A stretch of 64,000 nt of DNA from NCBI GenBank assembly GCA_947498325.1, contig CANMKE010000023.1:1-64000 (forward strand), read 5' to 3'. Of this stretch, positions 25,651 to 35,244 are shown in pieces. A program made the translations under genes and the position numbers. The notes under the pieces are model-generated. The model was not told the DNA's origin, made no database searches, and worked only from the letters and a program-made list of their open reading frames with translations. The first letter of the stretch is position 1; each line of letters begins with the position of its first letter. This DNA is from an uncultured Persicobacter sp. (GTDB lineage Bacteria; Bacteroidota; Bacteroidia; Cytophagales; Cyclobacteriaceae).

Positions 25651-28599
25651 ATGGCATTTTTCTTCTCTCGGCAATTCCCTGTTTTTCTATGCTTTTGGAT
25701 GCTCAAATTTAGCTGTTCATTTGCTCAGAGCGACCAAAAGAATCTGATCCGATGGGGAAAGGGGGAGGGGCTTTCCCAAAACGATGTTTTTTGTATTCTG
25801 CAGAATCGGCAGGGTTTTATGTGGATGGGTACCGAAGAAGGTTTAAATAAATTTGATGGCGCTAATTTCACGCCTTTTCGTCCGCAGCAGGGCGATCCTC
25901 ATGCCTTGGTTTTTCATGGTGTGCGGGCGATGGTGGAAGAAGACAATGGGGTAATCTGGGTAGGCACACTTGCGGGACTGAATTCTTATCAGCCGGAAAA
26001 CAACCGCTTCGAAGCCATGGGCGGCGATGTACTCGAACGGGCGGATGTCCGTGCTTTGTGTTTAGATCAGGCAAATAATTTATGGGTGGGGACATCAGAT
26101 CAAGGCTTATGGGTGAGGGAACAAGGGGTTTTTAAGACTTACCTGCCAGGCGTTGTTTGTAATAGTTTAATAGAAGACCATGCAGGTAACATTTGGCTTG
26201 GAACCAATAGCGGCCTTTTTTGTAAAGCCGGAAATCGCCCACACTTTGAACCTGTCAGTACTTTCGATCAGTCACAAATTATCAGAACTTTTGCCGTAGA
26301 TCAGCAGAATAATCTGTGGATCGGAACTTATAGCGGAGGTCTTTGGAAATTGGCTGAAAATAGTCATGAGGTCGTGGCGCATTACACGACCGAAAACGGC
26401 CTGAATGCCAATCAGGTGGTGAGCCTTGCCACCGACCATCAGCAGGGCTTATGGATTGGAACCGAAAATCAGGGTTTGCAATTTCTGGATTTGAAATCGG
26501 AAAAAGCCGCCATCCATACCATTGACGCCACCGAAACGCCCATCCGTTATTCAACCATTACGGCTATTTATGCTGATAATCAGGGGCGGATTTGGCTTGG
26601 TGTTTACGGTAAAGGCATATTTATGCACGATCCTTATCAGCCATTTAAGCAGGTAACCTATGGCCTTCATTTTTCCAAAGGGCTGACACACAGTAGTGTT
26701 CGGTCGGTGCTGAAAATGGGAGACCAATGGCTTTTGGGCACTGATGGCGGGGGGCTGAATGTCTATAACACCCTCAGCGGTAATATTTCCAATCAGCAAC
26801 TGCCCGACTTTTCAAGGCATATTCTCTCCCTTGAAAGAGATCAGCAGGGGAATATATGGGTGGGAAGTTATGGGAAAGGCGCCTACCTGTGGAATGGGCA
26901 ACGAAACAAGCCGCAAAACTATTCGCATCTTCTTATTGAACATAATGTATGGGCACTGAAGGCAGATTTGTCGGGCGATGGTATGTGGATGGGAACCTCC
27001 AAAGGCTTATTCTTTCGGTCTTTAGATGGCCGACGGACGGAAAAATATACGCACCAGGAAAATGATGACAAGAGCCTGGGCGATAATGATGTCCGCGCGC
27101 TGATGCAGGACGTTCGCGGGGATTTATGGGTGGGTTCTTTTGGTGGACTGAGCAGGTTTTCCAAAAAAGAACAGCGATTTTATAATTACCCGATTTCAGT
27201 ACAAATGGAACGTACCCTTGGCGTGATGAGTATTCTTGAAGATGATCATTTGAATATCTGGGTAGGAACTTTTGGCGGAGGGGTTTTCCGTTTCGATCGT
27301 TCTACCGAGAAGTTCGAGCCCGTGGAGTCGCTGCGTAATTTGCAAATTTTTTCAATGGTGGCGGGGCAAGATCAGCAGGTATGGATGTCCTCCAATGTGG
27401 GGATTCACTGTTTTGATCCTCGCAATCAGCAAGTCCGTTTTTTTAATATCCCTCATGACCTGAGCCTCGGGAATTTTAATTATGGCGCAGGCGTTTGTTT
27501 GGAAGATGGTACGATAACCTTCGGAAATACCGAAGGGCTGGTGTTTTTCAACCCTGATGCGGTAGAATTGGACAGCCCTGCAGCACCCGTGCGCTTCACA
27601 AAATTTGAACTGATAGAGAATGTGCCGGAAAATCGGGCCGTATTTATTCAGGAAGGGGAGAAGAATGATGAGGTTCGTTTGTCGGCGGGTGAAAATTCAT
27701 TTACAGTAAACTTTGCCTGCCTCGATTATGGAAATACCCGAAACATTGGTTTTCGGTATCGGGTGGGGGAGTCCAAAGATCAGTGGGTGGACATCGGTCA
27801 GCAGCGGCGGGTAACGTTCACCGATTACCCTTCGGGAGCGCATGAGTTTCACCTGCAGGCTTATTTGATCAATGCACCCGATCAGATGGTCGGCAGCAGA
27901 ACCCTTAATATCGACCTTGAACCGCGTTACTACGAAACCATCTATTTTAAAGTGCTGGTTCTTTTGGGCATCATGATGATGATTGCTTTGGCGTGGCGGA
28001 TCAAAGAGAAAAACTGGCAACATCAGCAAACGGTGCTTAATTCCAAAGTGGCGGAGCGCACCCGCGCTTTACAGGCACAGAAGGAGCGCCTTCAGTCGCA
28101 AAACAGTGCTTTGGAGAAAGCAGAGCGAGAAAATCATGAATTATTGAAAGCGCAATTTTCTGAAAGGCTGTATTTTCGGGAACGGGAATTAACGGCCCAT
28201 ACGCTGAATACCATCGCTAAAAATGAGCTGCTCAAACGGGTGAAATCAGATTTGGAGGTCATGGTAAAAAAAGATCAGTCTAAAGCGACTGACATTAAAG
28301 GCGTGTTGCATAAAATTGATGCCAGCCTGGAGATGGAACAGGACTGGAAGACCTTTAACGCCCTTTTTGCCGAGGTGCATCAGGATTTTGTGCATAACCT
28401 GAAAAGCCAACACCCCGACCTTACAGACTACAATCTGCGCCTCTGTTACCTCTATCGACTGGATCTTTCCTCCAAGGATATCGCCACCACTTTGGGTATT
28501 TCCCTGAACAGTGTAAAAGTGGCCCGACACCGATTGCGCAAGAAGCTGAACCTGTCGGAAGAAGCCGACCTGCTCACCTACTTGCATGGGTTCATGTAA
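25651..28599 (+). CDS. Membrane propeller sensor with cytoplasmic LuxR-like HTH (no kinase)
   Basis: The 982-residue product has a signal peptide (about 1-26), then many two-component-regulator propeller repeats (about 30-650, recurring phrases such as GNIWVGT and GLWIGTENQG) and a Y_Y_Y domain (about 690-755). One membrane helix (about 764-784) and a long coiled coil (about 790-860) follow. The C-terminal helix-turn-helix (about 920-982) contains SSKDIATTLGISLNSVKVAR, typical of LuxR-type regulators. Histidine kinase and receiver domains are absent, so a periplasmic ligand signal would act directly on the tethered DNA-binding domain. The ligand and target genes are unknown. The repeated boxes just upstream suggest autoregulation. 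The next gene converges and starts its 3' end only 13 bp away. Confidence 0.93.
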   Translation: MAFFFSRQFPVFLCFWMLKFSCSFAQSDQKNLIRWGKGEGLSQNDVFCILQNRQGFMWMGTEEGLNKFDGANFTPFRPQQGDPHALVFHGVRAMVEEDNGVIWVGTLAGLNSYQPENNRFEAMGGDVLERADVRALCLDQANNLWVGTSDQGLWVREQGVFKTYLPGVVCNSLIEDHAGNIWLGTNSGLFCKAGNRPHFEPVSTFDQSQIIRTFAVDQQNNLWIGTYSGGLWKLAENSHEVVAHYTTENGLNANQVVSLATDHQQGLWIGTENQGLQFLDLKSEKAAIHTIDATETPIRYSTITAIYADNQGRIWLGVYGKGIFMHDPYQPFKQVTYGLHFSKGLTHSSVRSVLKMGDQWLLGTDGGGLNVYNTLSGNISNQQLPDFSRHILSLERDQQGNIWVGSYGKGAYLWNGQRNKPQNYSHLLIEHNVWALKADLSGDGMWMGTSKGLFFRSLDGRRTEKYTHQENDDKSLGDNDVRALMQDVRGDLWVGSFGGLSRFSKKEQRFYNYPISVQMERTLGVMSILEDDHLNIWVGTFGGGVFRFDRSTEKFEPVESLRNLQIFSMVAGQDQQVWMSSNVGIHCFDPRNQQVRFFNIPHDLSLGNFNYGAGVCLEDGTITFGNTEGLVFFNPDAVELDSPAAPVRFTKFELIENVPENRAVFIQEGEKNDEVRLSAGENSFTVNFACLDYGNTRNIGFRYRVGESKDQWVDIGQQRRVTFTDYPSGAHEFHLQAYLINAPDQMVGSRTLNIDLEPRYYETIYFKVLVLLGIMMMIALAWRIKEKNWQHQQTVLNSKVAERTRALQAQKERLQSQNSALEKAERENHELLKAQFSERLYFRERELTAHTLNTIAKNELLKRVKSDLEVMVKKDQSKATDIKGVLHKIDASLEMEQDWKTFNALFAEVHQDFVHNLKSQHPDLTDYNLRLCYLYRLDLSSKDIATTLGISLNSVKVARHRLRKKLNLSEEADLLTYLHGFM

Positions 28600-28612
28600 T
28601 CAAAGGTAGTGC

Positions 28613-31549
28613 TTACTCCACTTTTCTGACCGTTTTCTGATATTGTTGGCCCAGGTGCGTCCATTTAACAATAATGGTTTGCTGCTGTAAAGCACTCAAC
28701 TCATAGCGCATGCCTGCGGTGGCTTTCGTCTGAAGGATAAGCTGACCAAGCGTATTGGCGATCAGCAACTGCCCCTCTTTGAGTACCTTTAAGTTCCACT
28801 GCTGCCCATCTGCTTCAAATGTGAATGGCGGAAGCTGGCTGTTCGTTCCGCCCGATAGTGGTGTGTTTGGTGCTCCGGCACCCGGCCCGATGAACAAATT
28901 AATCGTGCGCTCCAGGCCAATAACTTGCTGTTGGCCATTGAATGAAAATGGGGTGAATTCTATGACATAATTCGACTTGTCTTCAAAGATAATATCGGAG
29001 AGCCTGATCAGTTCGTTCGCTGCTACGACCGTCAGAACTTCACCATCCACCTCAATGCTGACGCTGTCGGTTTGCGCACTTTCAAATTTCAGAAAATCAT
29101 TGATAAAGGAATCAAGGGTGAGGGTGTCGGTGGTGTTAAGGGTTTTTACTTCCGTAACCCGGTCATCTTCAATTAATTTTATTGCAGTAATTGTTGGGTT
29201 GATGTTAACCACACCCTCATCAATTCGCCCATCACAATTATTGTCAATGTTGTCGGCAATTTCCGTCGCACTCGGGTTAATCTGCGGATTTTGGTCGTCA
29301 CAGTCCTGATTGTTGTCGACAAAACCCGTGGGCTGCTGGCAATCTGCCACGGTTTCATTTGGATCTCCAAAGCCATCATTATCAGCATCGGCATACCATA
29401 CAGGAATAATTTGATCGGGGTTTGGTAAAGTTGGGCAGTTATCGAGCTCATCGCTGATGCCGTCGTTGTCGCCGTCAATGGTTATGCCTTCATCAATCTG
29501 CCCATCACAGTTATTGTCAATGTTGTCGGCAATTTCCGTTGCATTCGGGTTAATCTGCGGATTTTGGTCGTCACAGTCCTGATTGTTGGCAACAAAACCC
29601 GTGGGCTGCTGGCAATCTGCCACGGCTTCATTTGGATCTCCAAAGCCATCATTATCGGCATCAGCATACCATACAGGAATGATTTGATCGGGGTTCGGCA
29701 CAGTTGGGCAGTTATCGAGCTCATCGCTGATGCCGTCGTTGTCGCCGTCAATGGTCATGCCTTCATCAATCTGCCCATCACAATTATTGTCTTTCCCGTC
29801 AGGAAGTTCCTCCGCAAAAGGGAAGGTATTGGGGTCGCTATCATCACAGTCATCACTATTTTCTACAAAACCCAACGGTTTGAGGCAATCCTGTATTGTG
29901 TTGTTGGGGTCACCGAAACCATCTTTATCCTGATCCGCAAAAAAGGTGATAAATTGCTGATCGGGATTGGGGGTTTCCGGACAATTGTCCAGGGCATCAA
30001 TAATGCCATCGTTATCCGTATCGGGAAAACCTTCATCAATCTGTCCATCGCAATTATTGTCGATATTATCCGCCTTTTCAGGTGCCTGCGGAAAGATGGT
30101 CTCATCGTTGTCATTACAGTCTCCAGCCAATTCCACATAGCCCTCCAAAGGGGTGCAAGAGGTAATAAAGTCGTCAGTATTTCCGAAGCCGTCCTCATCA
30201 TTGTCCAAATAGTAGGTGGTCAGTATTTGGTCGGGGTTGGGCTGATCGGGACAATTGTCAAGTTCGTCAATAATGCCATCGTTATCCGTGTCGGGAAAAC
30301 CTTCGTCCACCTGTCCATCACAATTATTGTCGATATTGTCGGCAATTTCCAACTGTTCAGGATGGATATTCACCTGCTGATCATCGCAATCTCCAGCCCG
30401 CGCCACATAGCCAACAGGGGCGATGCAATCCTGCAAGTTGGTGGCAGGGTCGTCCACTCCATAGCCATCATTGTCCTTGTCCACATACCATATCGGGATC
30501 TGCTGGTCTGGGTTGGGAGCGTCTGGGCAGGTGTCGATATCATCGGTAATGCCGTCGCCATCCTGATCGTCATCCTCCACATTTTCATCAATTTTAACGA
30601 TGAGAGGGTTTGAGGTCTTCAGGGGCTGTCCGTCCTGATCCACAAGTGTCGCCATGATGAAAAAGAAGCCTTCGTTATCGTTCTCAGGAAATAGATCGAC
30701 CTCAATGGCGACGTTGCCATTGGTAAGGGTGCCGAAAAATTGGTTCACGGTAATGATCGTATTGGCTTCGTAAGCAGCGAAAGGAAGATTGGTATTGGCA
30801 GGCTGATATTGGCCTCCCTGTAAAATGGTCAGTTCATATTTTGCATTGGGAGTGCCGGCGATACTGATGGTTTGTGCACTGCTGAAACGGGTTACCGGAC
30901 TGCTCGGGTCGTTGTTAAGCCCAATGGTAACAGCCTGCTGGGGGCTTATCGGTAACTTTGCCCATGCACCTGCAAGGGTGTTTTTGCGCGCTGCCAACTT
31001 AGCCATCTGGCTGCTGCCGTCGCTGTACATAACCGTAACGGTAGCCCCGATGAGTTCCATGCCTGAAACACTTCCGGTATCGTTCGGGCCGGGGGCAGGC
31101 AAACCTTTGATGCTTCGTGGATCGACATCCACAGAAAAGAAACTGCTTTCCTGCGGTTCAAAATTATTGTAATTGACCGTCATGACAAGGTAGCCGTCTT
31201 CATCGCTGCCATTTGCAAAGGAGGCATCCTGAACTTCCGCTTGGTTTGCAGGGTCGTCGTTGGTGAAATCTTTGGCAACAAGGTCTCCTGCTTTTCCTGC
31301 AGGGTCGAAAACCATCCCTTGAACCAATGCGGTGGAGAGGTCGATGCGCACACTGCTGATGTTTTGGTTGTCAGCCGACAAATTGGTGATGGCAAATGAG
31401 TTGGAGCTGTAAGTGGAACCGAGAAGCTTGTTTTTGATATTGTCTTCCCTGTGAATTTCAATCAGGCAGGATTGTGCTGATAAACAATGGGTAATGAGGG
31501 TGATCAGCAATAGAGAAAAGGCAATTCGGATAGTAGTTATTTTTATCAT
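28613..31549 (-). CDS. Secreted MopE/thrombospondin-type-3 repeat protein with T9SS tail
   Basis: The 978-residue product has a signal peptide (about 1-25) and a beta-rich N-terminal half to about residue 330. Five alternating units follow at about 330-740. Each has a thrombospondin type-3-like Asp loop (DxDNDGIxDxLDNCP) and a MopE-type putative metal-binding motif (DCDD...NNCDGQIDEG). The C-terminal 70 residues resemble a short T9SS sorting domain (a LKVLKEGQLLIANTLGQLI stretch, ending in basic residues). The Asp-rich loops predict Ca2+ binding and a rigid stalk on the cell surface. It stands alone, convergent with the propeller regulator. The last two repeat units are almost identical at DNA level. 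Confidence 0.88.
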   Translation of the reverse strand: MIKITTIRIAFSLLLITLITHCLSAQSCLIEIHREDNIKNKLLGSTYSSNSFAITNLSADNQNISSVRIDLSTALVQGMVFDPAGKAGDLVAKDFTNDDPANQAEVQDASFANGSDEDGYLVMTVNYNNFEPQESSFFSVDVDPRSIKGLPAPGPNDTGSVSGMELIGATVTVMYSDGSSQMAKLAARKNTLAGAWAKLPISPQQAVTIGLNNDPSSPVTRFSSAQTISIAGTPNAKYELTILQGGQYQPANTNLPFAAYEANTIITVNQFFGTLTNGNVAIEVDLFPENDNEGFFFIMATLVDQDGQPLKTSNPLIVKIDENVEDDDQDGDGITDDIDTCPDAPNPDQQIPIWYVDKDNDGYGVDDPATNLQDCIAPVGYVARAGDCDDQQVNIHPEQLEIADNIDNNCDGQVDEGFPDTDNDGIIDELDNCPDQPNPDQILTTYYLDNDEDGFGNTDDFITSCTPLEGYVELAGDCNDNDETIFPQAPEKADNIDNNCDGQIDEGFPDTDNDGIIDALDNCPETPNPDQQFITFFADQDKDGFGDPNNTIQDCLKPLGFVENSDDCDDSDPNTFPFAEELPDGKDNNCDGQIDEGMTIDGDNDGISDELDNCPTVPNPDQIIPVWYADADNDGFGDPNEAVADCQQPTGFVANNQDCDDQNPQINPNATEIADNIDNNCDGQIDEGITIDGDNDGISDELDNCPTLPNPDQIIPVWYADADNDGFGDPNETVADCQQPTGFVDNNQDCDDQNPQINPSATEIADNIDNNCDGRIDEGVVNINPTITAIKLIEDDRVTEVKTLNTTDTLTLDSFINDFLKFESAQTDSVSIEVDGEVLTVVAANELIRLSDIIFEDKSNYVIEFTPFSFNGQQQVIGLERTINLFIGPGAGAPNTPLSGGTNSQLPPFTFEADGQQWNLKVLKEGQLLIANTLGQLILQTKATAGMRYELSALQQQTIIVKWTHLGQQYQKTVRKVE
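29211..29760 (-). repeat. Two near-identical ~270-bp repeats inside the MopE-repeat gene
   Basis: The segments at about 29211-29480 and 29482-29760 differ at only a handful of positions, far fewer than the other three units of the same gene. Each encodes one TSP3 loop plus one MopE motif. This points to recent duplication or gene conversion. Confidence 0.8.
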
Positions 31550-31737
31550 TTGAGCTCCCAGTTAGGTTCTGTTAGGATAACTAAGTTGCCTTCTTAGTGT
31601 TAAGATATCTCTATTTTTTGTTTATTTATTCGATGCTTATGAATATGAAGTATTGCGATTTTAATTTTTAAATATCATATACTGATATTATGAAGCAGGC
31701 TTCCTGTCATTTCAGCAAGCCCGCTGAAGCAAATATC

Positions 31738-32034
31738 CTATTTACGGTATTTGCCAATTTTATCCTCAATCGATACATCAGCCGATCTGCGGGTCTGAAT
31801 TTTGATGTTAGTGATGATTTGCTCGGCTCCTGCCGCATAACAAGCTTGTTGCACTTGCTTTACCAATGCCATTACTTCATCATAAGGCCCTTCGATAACG
31901 GTCTCAAAAGGACAAACCTCATAGGTCAAGCCTGAATTTTGAATGGCTTCAATGCCGGCATCTACCAAGGTATAAGGGTGGATGTCTTTTGCTGAAGGCA
32001 GTACCTGAACAGCAACGTTTACGATATTTTCCAT
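31738..32034 (-). CDS. MTH1187 / YqgV family thiamine-binding-type protein
   Basis: The 98-residue product fits the MTH1187 (DUF77) family in length and pattern. It has an N-terminal strand VNVAVQVLPS, the IEAIQNSGLTYEVCPFETVIEG segment, and the later IITNIKIQTRRS strand. Family members are small ferredoxin-like fold proteins, some shown to bind thiamine or hydroxymethylpyrimidine-like ligands. The role here is not known. It is a single gene, and none of its neighbours is a thiamine gene. A plus-strand frame overlapping it is a shadow. Confidence 0.85.
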   Translation of the reverse strand: MENIVNVAVQVLPSAKDIHPYTLVDAGIEAIQNSGLTYEVCPFETVIEGPYDEVMALVKQVQQACYAAGAEQIITNIKIQTRRSADVSIEDKIGKYRK

Positions 32035-32453
32035 GTGATTCTATTGTTTGAGGTAAATATCGAAGGTTTATTGTTGTGATGGTAGCTAAGGGCACTCTTT
32101 TTTAAAGTTTTGAAGTGGCCTGTTGAAAATACGCCATCATCCCAATCAAAAACATGATTTCTACCGCCGTAGGGAAGTTGCGTGCAACGTCCGTACCGAT
32201 TGGTACAAAAATATTCGACTGCTTAGCCACGCAACCCGTAAATAATGCCTGCTATTTAAATGAGAAACCCTTCTGAAAAAAGAATGAAAAGTGATTTCAG
32301 ATTGACGAAATAAAAAAATCAGGTCGGATTTACGGGGCATGCCACTCATACAGGTTTACAGACGACATTGAGATTTTCGCAGTCGATGGGTCGATATGTT
32401 GAAAATTCCTCGACGAAACCTGCTGATATCGTGAATAAATACGGCAAAATGAG
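32035..32453. other. Gene-free stretch between the MTH1187-family gene and the MFS gene
   Basis: About 420 bp separate the two divergently transcribed genes. Apart from the MFS promoter at its right edge, no coding frame, RNA fold or strong repeat was recognised. Confidence 0.5.
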
Positions 32454-32461
32454 TAATTTTG
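32454..32461 (+). promoter_or_regulatory. -7 box of the MFS transporter gene
   Basis: TAATTTTG matches TAnnTTTG, 19 bp before the ATG at 32481. Confidence 0.45.
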
Positions 32462-32480
32462 TCGCTGATCTTCAAATACT

Positions 32481-33671
32481 ATGAATAAATTTCAGATTGA
32501 CGCTATTCGCAAAGTACCGATGTACCGGTATTTATTGCTACTCTCGATTGCCTCGGCCATTGCCTTTCAGGGATGGAGAACGCTTTTTAATAATTTTGCT
32601 GTAGATGAAATAGGGCTGAACGGTTTTAATGTTGGCTTTATTCAGTCTGTTCGCGAAATTCCAGGCTTTCTGAGCCTTTTGGTGGTGTACCTGCTGTTGA
32701 TTTTTAAGGAACACCGCCTTTCTGCTTACTCGATTCTTACCCTTGGACTTGGCGTGTTGCTGACGGGTTTTTTCCCTTCCTATTTTGGGCTGGCGGCAAC
32801 CACACTGATCATGTCAGTTGGCTTTCATTATTTTGAAACCACCAACCAGTCCCTGACCTTGCAGTATTTCGACCGCCTTCAGGCACCTGTGGTATTTGCG
32901 CGTATTCGGTCAATTTCTGCCATTTCCAATATTGCTGTCGGGCTGGGGATTTTTATTACCGCCAGCTTTCTGACTTTCAAGAATCAGTATTTAATTATTG
33001 GTTTGGCCGCAGTGGGCATTGCCATTTGGGCGCTGTTGAAAAATCCTGTTGACAACTCCCTTCCTGCGCAGCATAAAAAAATGATTCTTAGGAAAAAGTA
33101 CTGGCTTTTTTATGTGTTGAATTTACTCAGTGGTGCCCGCCGACAAATTTTTGTGGTTTTTGCGGTTTTTCTGCTGGTAAAAAAGTACGATTTCAGTATT
33201 CAGGAAATTACTGTGCTGTTTGTGCTCAATAACATTATCGCCTATTTCTTCAATCCTTTAATTGGCAAAGGAATCAATAAGTTTGGGGAGCGAAAAATCC
33301 TTTCAATGGAATACGCTTCGCTGTTCATCATCTTTCTGGCTTATGCTTTTCTGGAAAACAGATGGATTGTGGCTGGGCTTTATATTTTTGATCATATCTT
33401 CTTTAATTTTTCCATTGCCATTAAAACGTTCTTTCAAAAGACGGCCGACCCGCAGGACATTGCCCCATCAATGGGTATGGCCTTTACGATTAACCACTTG
33501 ACGGCAGTGGTGATTCCCGTGGTGGGTGGCGCGCTATGGTTGATTGACTGGCAAATTCCATTCATCGCCGCGGCGGTATTAAGCTTGGTCTCGCTTTATT
33601 TTGCACAGAAAATCCACATTCCCGAGCAAGAAGCCGAGGTCATTCCCAAAGCACCCGTCGGGCAGCAATAG
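32481..33671 (+). CDS. Major facilitator superfamily transporter
   Basis: The 396-residue product has about 11-12 hydrophobic helices spread over its whole length and almost no soluble domain, as in the MFS. A loop with charged residues (about 195-210, KKMILRKKYW) sits at the expected centre between the two six-helix halves. Segments such as GLNGFNVGFIQSVREIPGF in the first third fit the family pattern. The substrate cannot be read. It is a single gene with a short leader. The gene for a periplasmic redoxin follows after about 90 bp but has its own -7 box, so coupling is uncertain. Confidence 0.88.
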   Translation: MNKFQIDAIRKVPMYRYLLLLSIASAIAFQGWRTLFNNFAVDEIGLNGFNVGFIQSVREIPGFLSLLVVYLLLIFKEHRLSAYSILTLGLGVLLTGFFPSYFGLAATTLIMSVGFHYFETTNQSLTLQYFDRLQAPVVFARIRSISAISNIAVGLGIFITASFLTFKNQYLIIGLAAVGIAIWALLKNPVDNSLPAQHKKMILRKKYWLFYVLNLLSGARRQIFVVFAVFLLVKKYDFSIQEITVLFVLNNIIAYFFNPLIGKGINKFGERKILSMEYASLFIIFLAYAFLENRWIVAGLYIFDHIFFNFSIAIKTFFQKTADPQDIAPSMGMAFTINHLTAVVIPVVGGALWLIDWQIPFIAAAVLSLVSLYFAQKIHIPEQEAEVIPKAPVGQQ

Positions 33672-33719
33672 TTCAGGGCTTTGGTCTTTATCATGACATT
33701 TTTCTTCTCTGATATTCTT

Positions 33720-33727
33720 TAGGTTTG
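33720..33727 (+). promoter_or_regulatory. -7 box of the redoxin gene
   Basis: TAGGTTTG matches TAnnTTTG, 33 bp before the ATG at 33761. It also argues against the upstream GTG/TTG-type starts that would lie inside the promoter. Confidence 0.5.
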
Positions 33728-33760
33728 GTCATTATAAAAATCCAAACAGACAGAACTACC

Positions 33761-34393
33761 ATGAAAAATTTCATTTTATTATTACTGATCACCCTATTTT
33801 CTTCGACTGTATATGCCCAGTCAAAGCAGGATTTTACCAAATACGGTGTGAAATCAGGAACCTTGGGTGAGGGCTTACAGGTTGGCGATACCGCACCAGA
33901 CATTTCGGGGGTGGATCAGCACGGCAAGCAGGTTTCTTTGAATTCAATGCTGAAACAAGGTCCTGTAGCGGTGGTTTTCTATCGTGGTTACTGGTGTCCG
34001 GTTTGTAATCGGGAACTGAAGTCGTTGCAGAATAATATCGCCATGATCACCGAAGCAGGTGGTCAGGTATTGGTCGTTTCGCCAGAGAAGCGTTCTGAAG
34101 TGCAGAAAATCGCAAGCAAAGTAGAGGCTTCTTTTCCGATTGTAGGAGAGGCGCAACAGGTTGTGAACGATTATAAGGTCGGTTTTGAAGTCACCGACGG
34201 CTATCAGGAGAAAGTAGATAAGATGTTAAGCATTGACATTGCAGAAAAGAATGCGGCCGATAAAGCCCTGCTGCCAGTGCCAGCAACCTTCGTTGTTGGG
34301 CAGGACGGTAAAGTGGTTTATCGCCAGTTCGATCCAAATTACAGAAATCGCGCTTCTGCCGAGGACATCACCAAAGCGATCAAAAGCATTTAA
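33761..34393 (+). CDS. Exported AhpC/TSA-like peroxiredoxin-fold protein
   Basis: The ATG at 33761 gives 210 residues and starts a clean signal peptide (about 1-20, ending VYA-Q). The mature part is a thioredoxin-fold redoxin of the AhpC/TSA type, with VGDTAPDISGVDQHGKQV near residue 45 and the active-site segment VVFYRGYWCPVCNREL with Cys79 and Cys82 (CxxC). The CxxC motif and periplasmic location suggest peroxide or disulfide reduction outside the cytoplasm. The electron donor is not in the window. The gene ends in a strong terminator. Confidence 0.9.
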   Translation: MKNFILLLLITLFSSTVYAQSKQDFTKYGVKSGTLGEGLQVGDTAPDISGVDQHGKQVSLNSMLKQGPVAVVFYRGYWCPVCNRELKSLQNNIAMITEAGGQVLVVSPEKRSEVQKIASKVEASFPIVGEAQQVVNDYKVGFEVTDGYQEKVDKMLSIDIAEKNAADKALLPVPATFVVGQDGKVVYRQFDPNYRNRASAEDITKAIKSI

Positions 34394-34416
34394 GCGATTG
34401 AGTCACCAATATTACT

Positions 34417-34446
34417 GCCCCAGACCTCTTGGTTTGGGGCTTTTTT
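34417..34446 (+). terminator. Rho-independent terminator of the redoxin gene
   Basis: GCCCCA and TGGGGC form the base of a stem, extended by pairing of parts of the loop, followed by TTTTTT. It lies 24 bp after the stop codon. Confidence 0.88.
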
Positions 34447-34689
34447 ATATCCCAAAACGATTACTGAATGCTCCATAACAGGCTATATTTTAGTTTTTTA
34501 TCATTAATTTTCGCCCGTTCTTTTGTTAATAATCAGCCTTGCAAGCTGCTCAAGGCGGTTTTTGCCCTTCATGTTATTTTCTCCCTCACCACTGCGGATG
34601 TGGATTGCGAAAAATATCAGATGTGGTTTAGTTAGAGCTTCAACACTACTATCATTGAAAACAATGTGGTAACAAAAATTAATAACAAC

Positions 34690-35145
34690 ATGAACAAGTT
34701 TTTCGCAATTTTAATGGTTTTAGTAGCAGGTTTAATGTCGTGTAGCGATAATGACGAGGTAACTCCTTGGGACCGTGATGCTACACAACGTGCATTTGAA
34801 TCAGCATTTGTAAGTCAGTCATCGTCAGTATTTGAAGTTACTGAATCAGGTGAACTTGGCGAGCTGTTAGGGGAAGTGATTCCTTCTTCTATAAATATTG
34901 AGAGCCAGATTGAAGAAGGACAATACGCTGGTATACTTGTGATTGGAGGGAAAACCCCTAAAGACGACGAAGTTGAAATGCCGATCACTTTGGGTGGAGA
35001 GTTTCTTGACCTTGGCGACATGAAAGCATTCCAAATTGAAGGTGAACTGGAAGTTTCCCCTGCTGGTGGAGATGAGGACGATGAGCCTGTAAACCTTCCT
35101 GCTGACGGAAAGTATTATATCGTTCCAACAGTGTCTCCTTATTAA
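34690..35145 (+). CDS. Small lipoprotein, function unknown
   Basis: The ATG at 34690 is chosen over an upstream in-frame start because it begins the signal directly (MNKFFAILM), with the lipobox VAGLMSC placing Cys at about residue 18. The 151-residue product is acidic. It has a predicted beta-rich middle (AGILVIGGKTP, ITLGGEFLDLG) and a Gly/Asp/Glu-rich patch near the end. No family was recognised. It has a terminator of its own and is preceded by about 240 bp without a gene. Confidence 0.75.
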   Translation: MNKFFAILMVLVAGLMSCSDNDEVTPWDRDATQRAFESAFVSQSSSVFEVTESGELGELLGEVIPSSINIESQIEEGQYAGILVIGGKTPKDDEVEMPITLGGEFLDLGDMKAFQIEGELEVSPAGGDEDDEPVNLPADGKYYIVPTVSPY

Positions 35146-35180
35146 TTAGACAATTAGTAATTGTATTGATAGATGTTTAG

Positions 35181-35205
35181 AGCCACCTCAGGGTGGCTTT
35201 TTTTC
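35181..35205 (+). terminator. Rho-independent terminator after the small lipoprotein gene
   Basis: AGCCACC-TCAG-GGTGGCT followed by T7, 36 bp after the stop codon. Confidence 0.92.
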
Positions 35206-35244
35206 ATTTGACATTTATAATTATTTATACCAAATTTGTAGTCC

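Noticed and set aside
29564-30613. 349-codon plus-strand frame
   Set aside because: It is the complement of the MopE/TSP3 repeats; the minus-strand product has a signal peptide and clear domains.
31690-31935. Plus-strand frame overlapping the MTH1187-family gene
   Set aside because: The minus-strand product is a recognised small family; the plus-strand product has no features.
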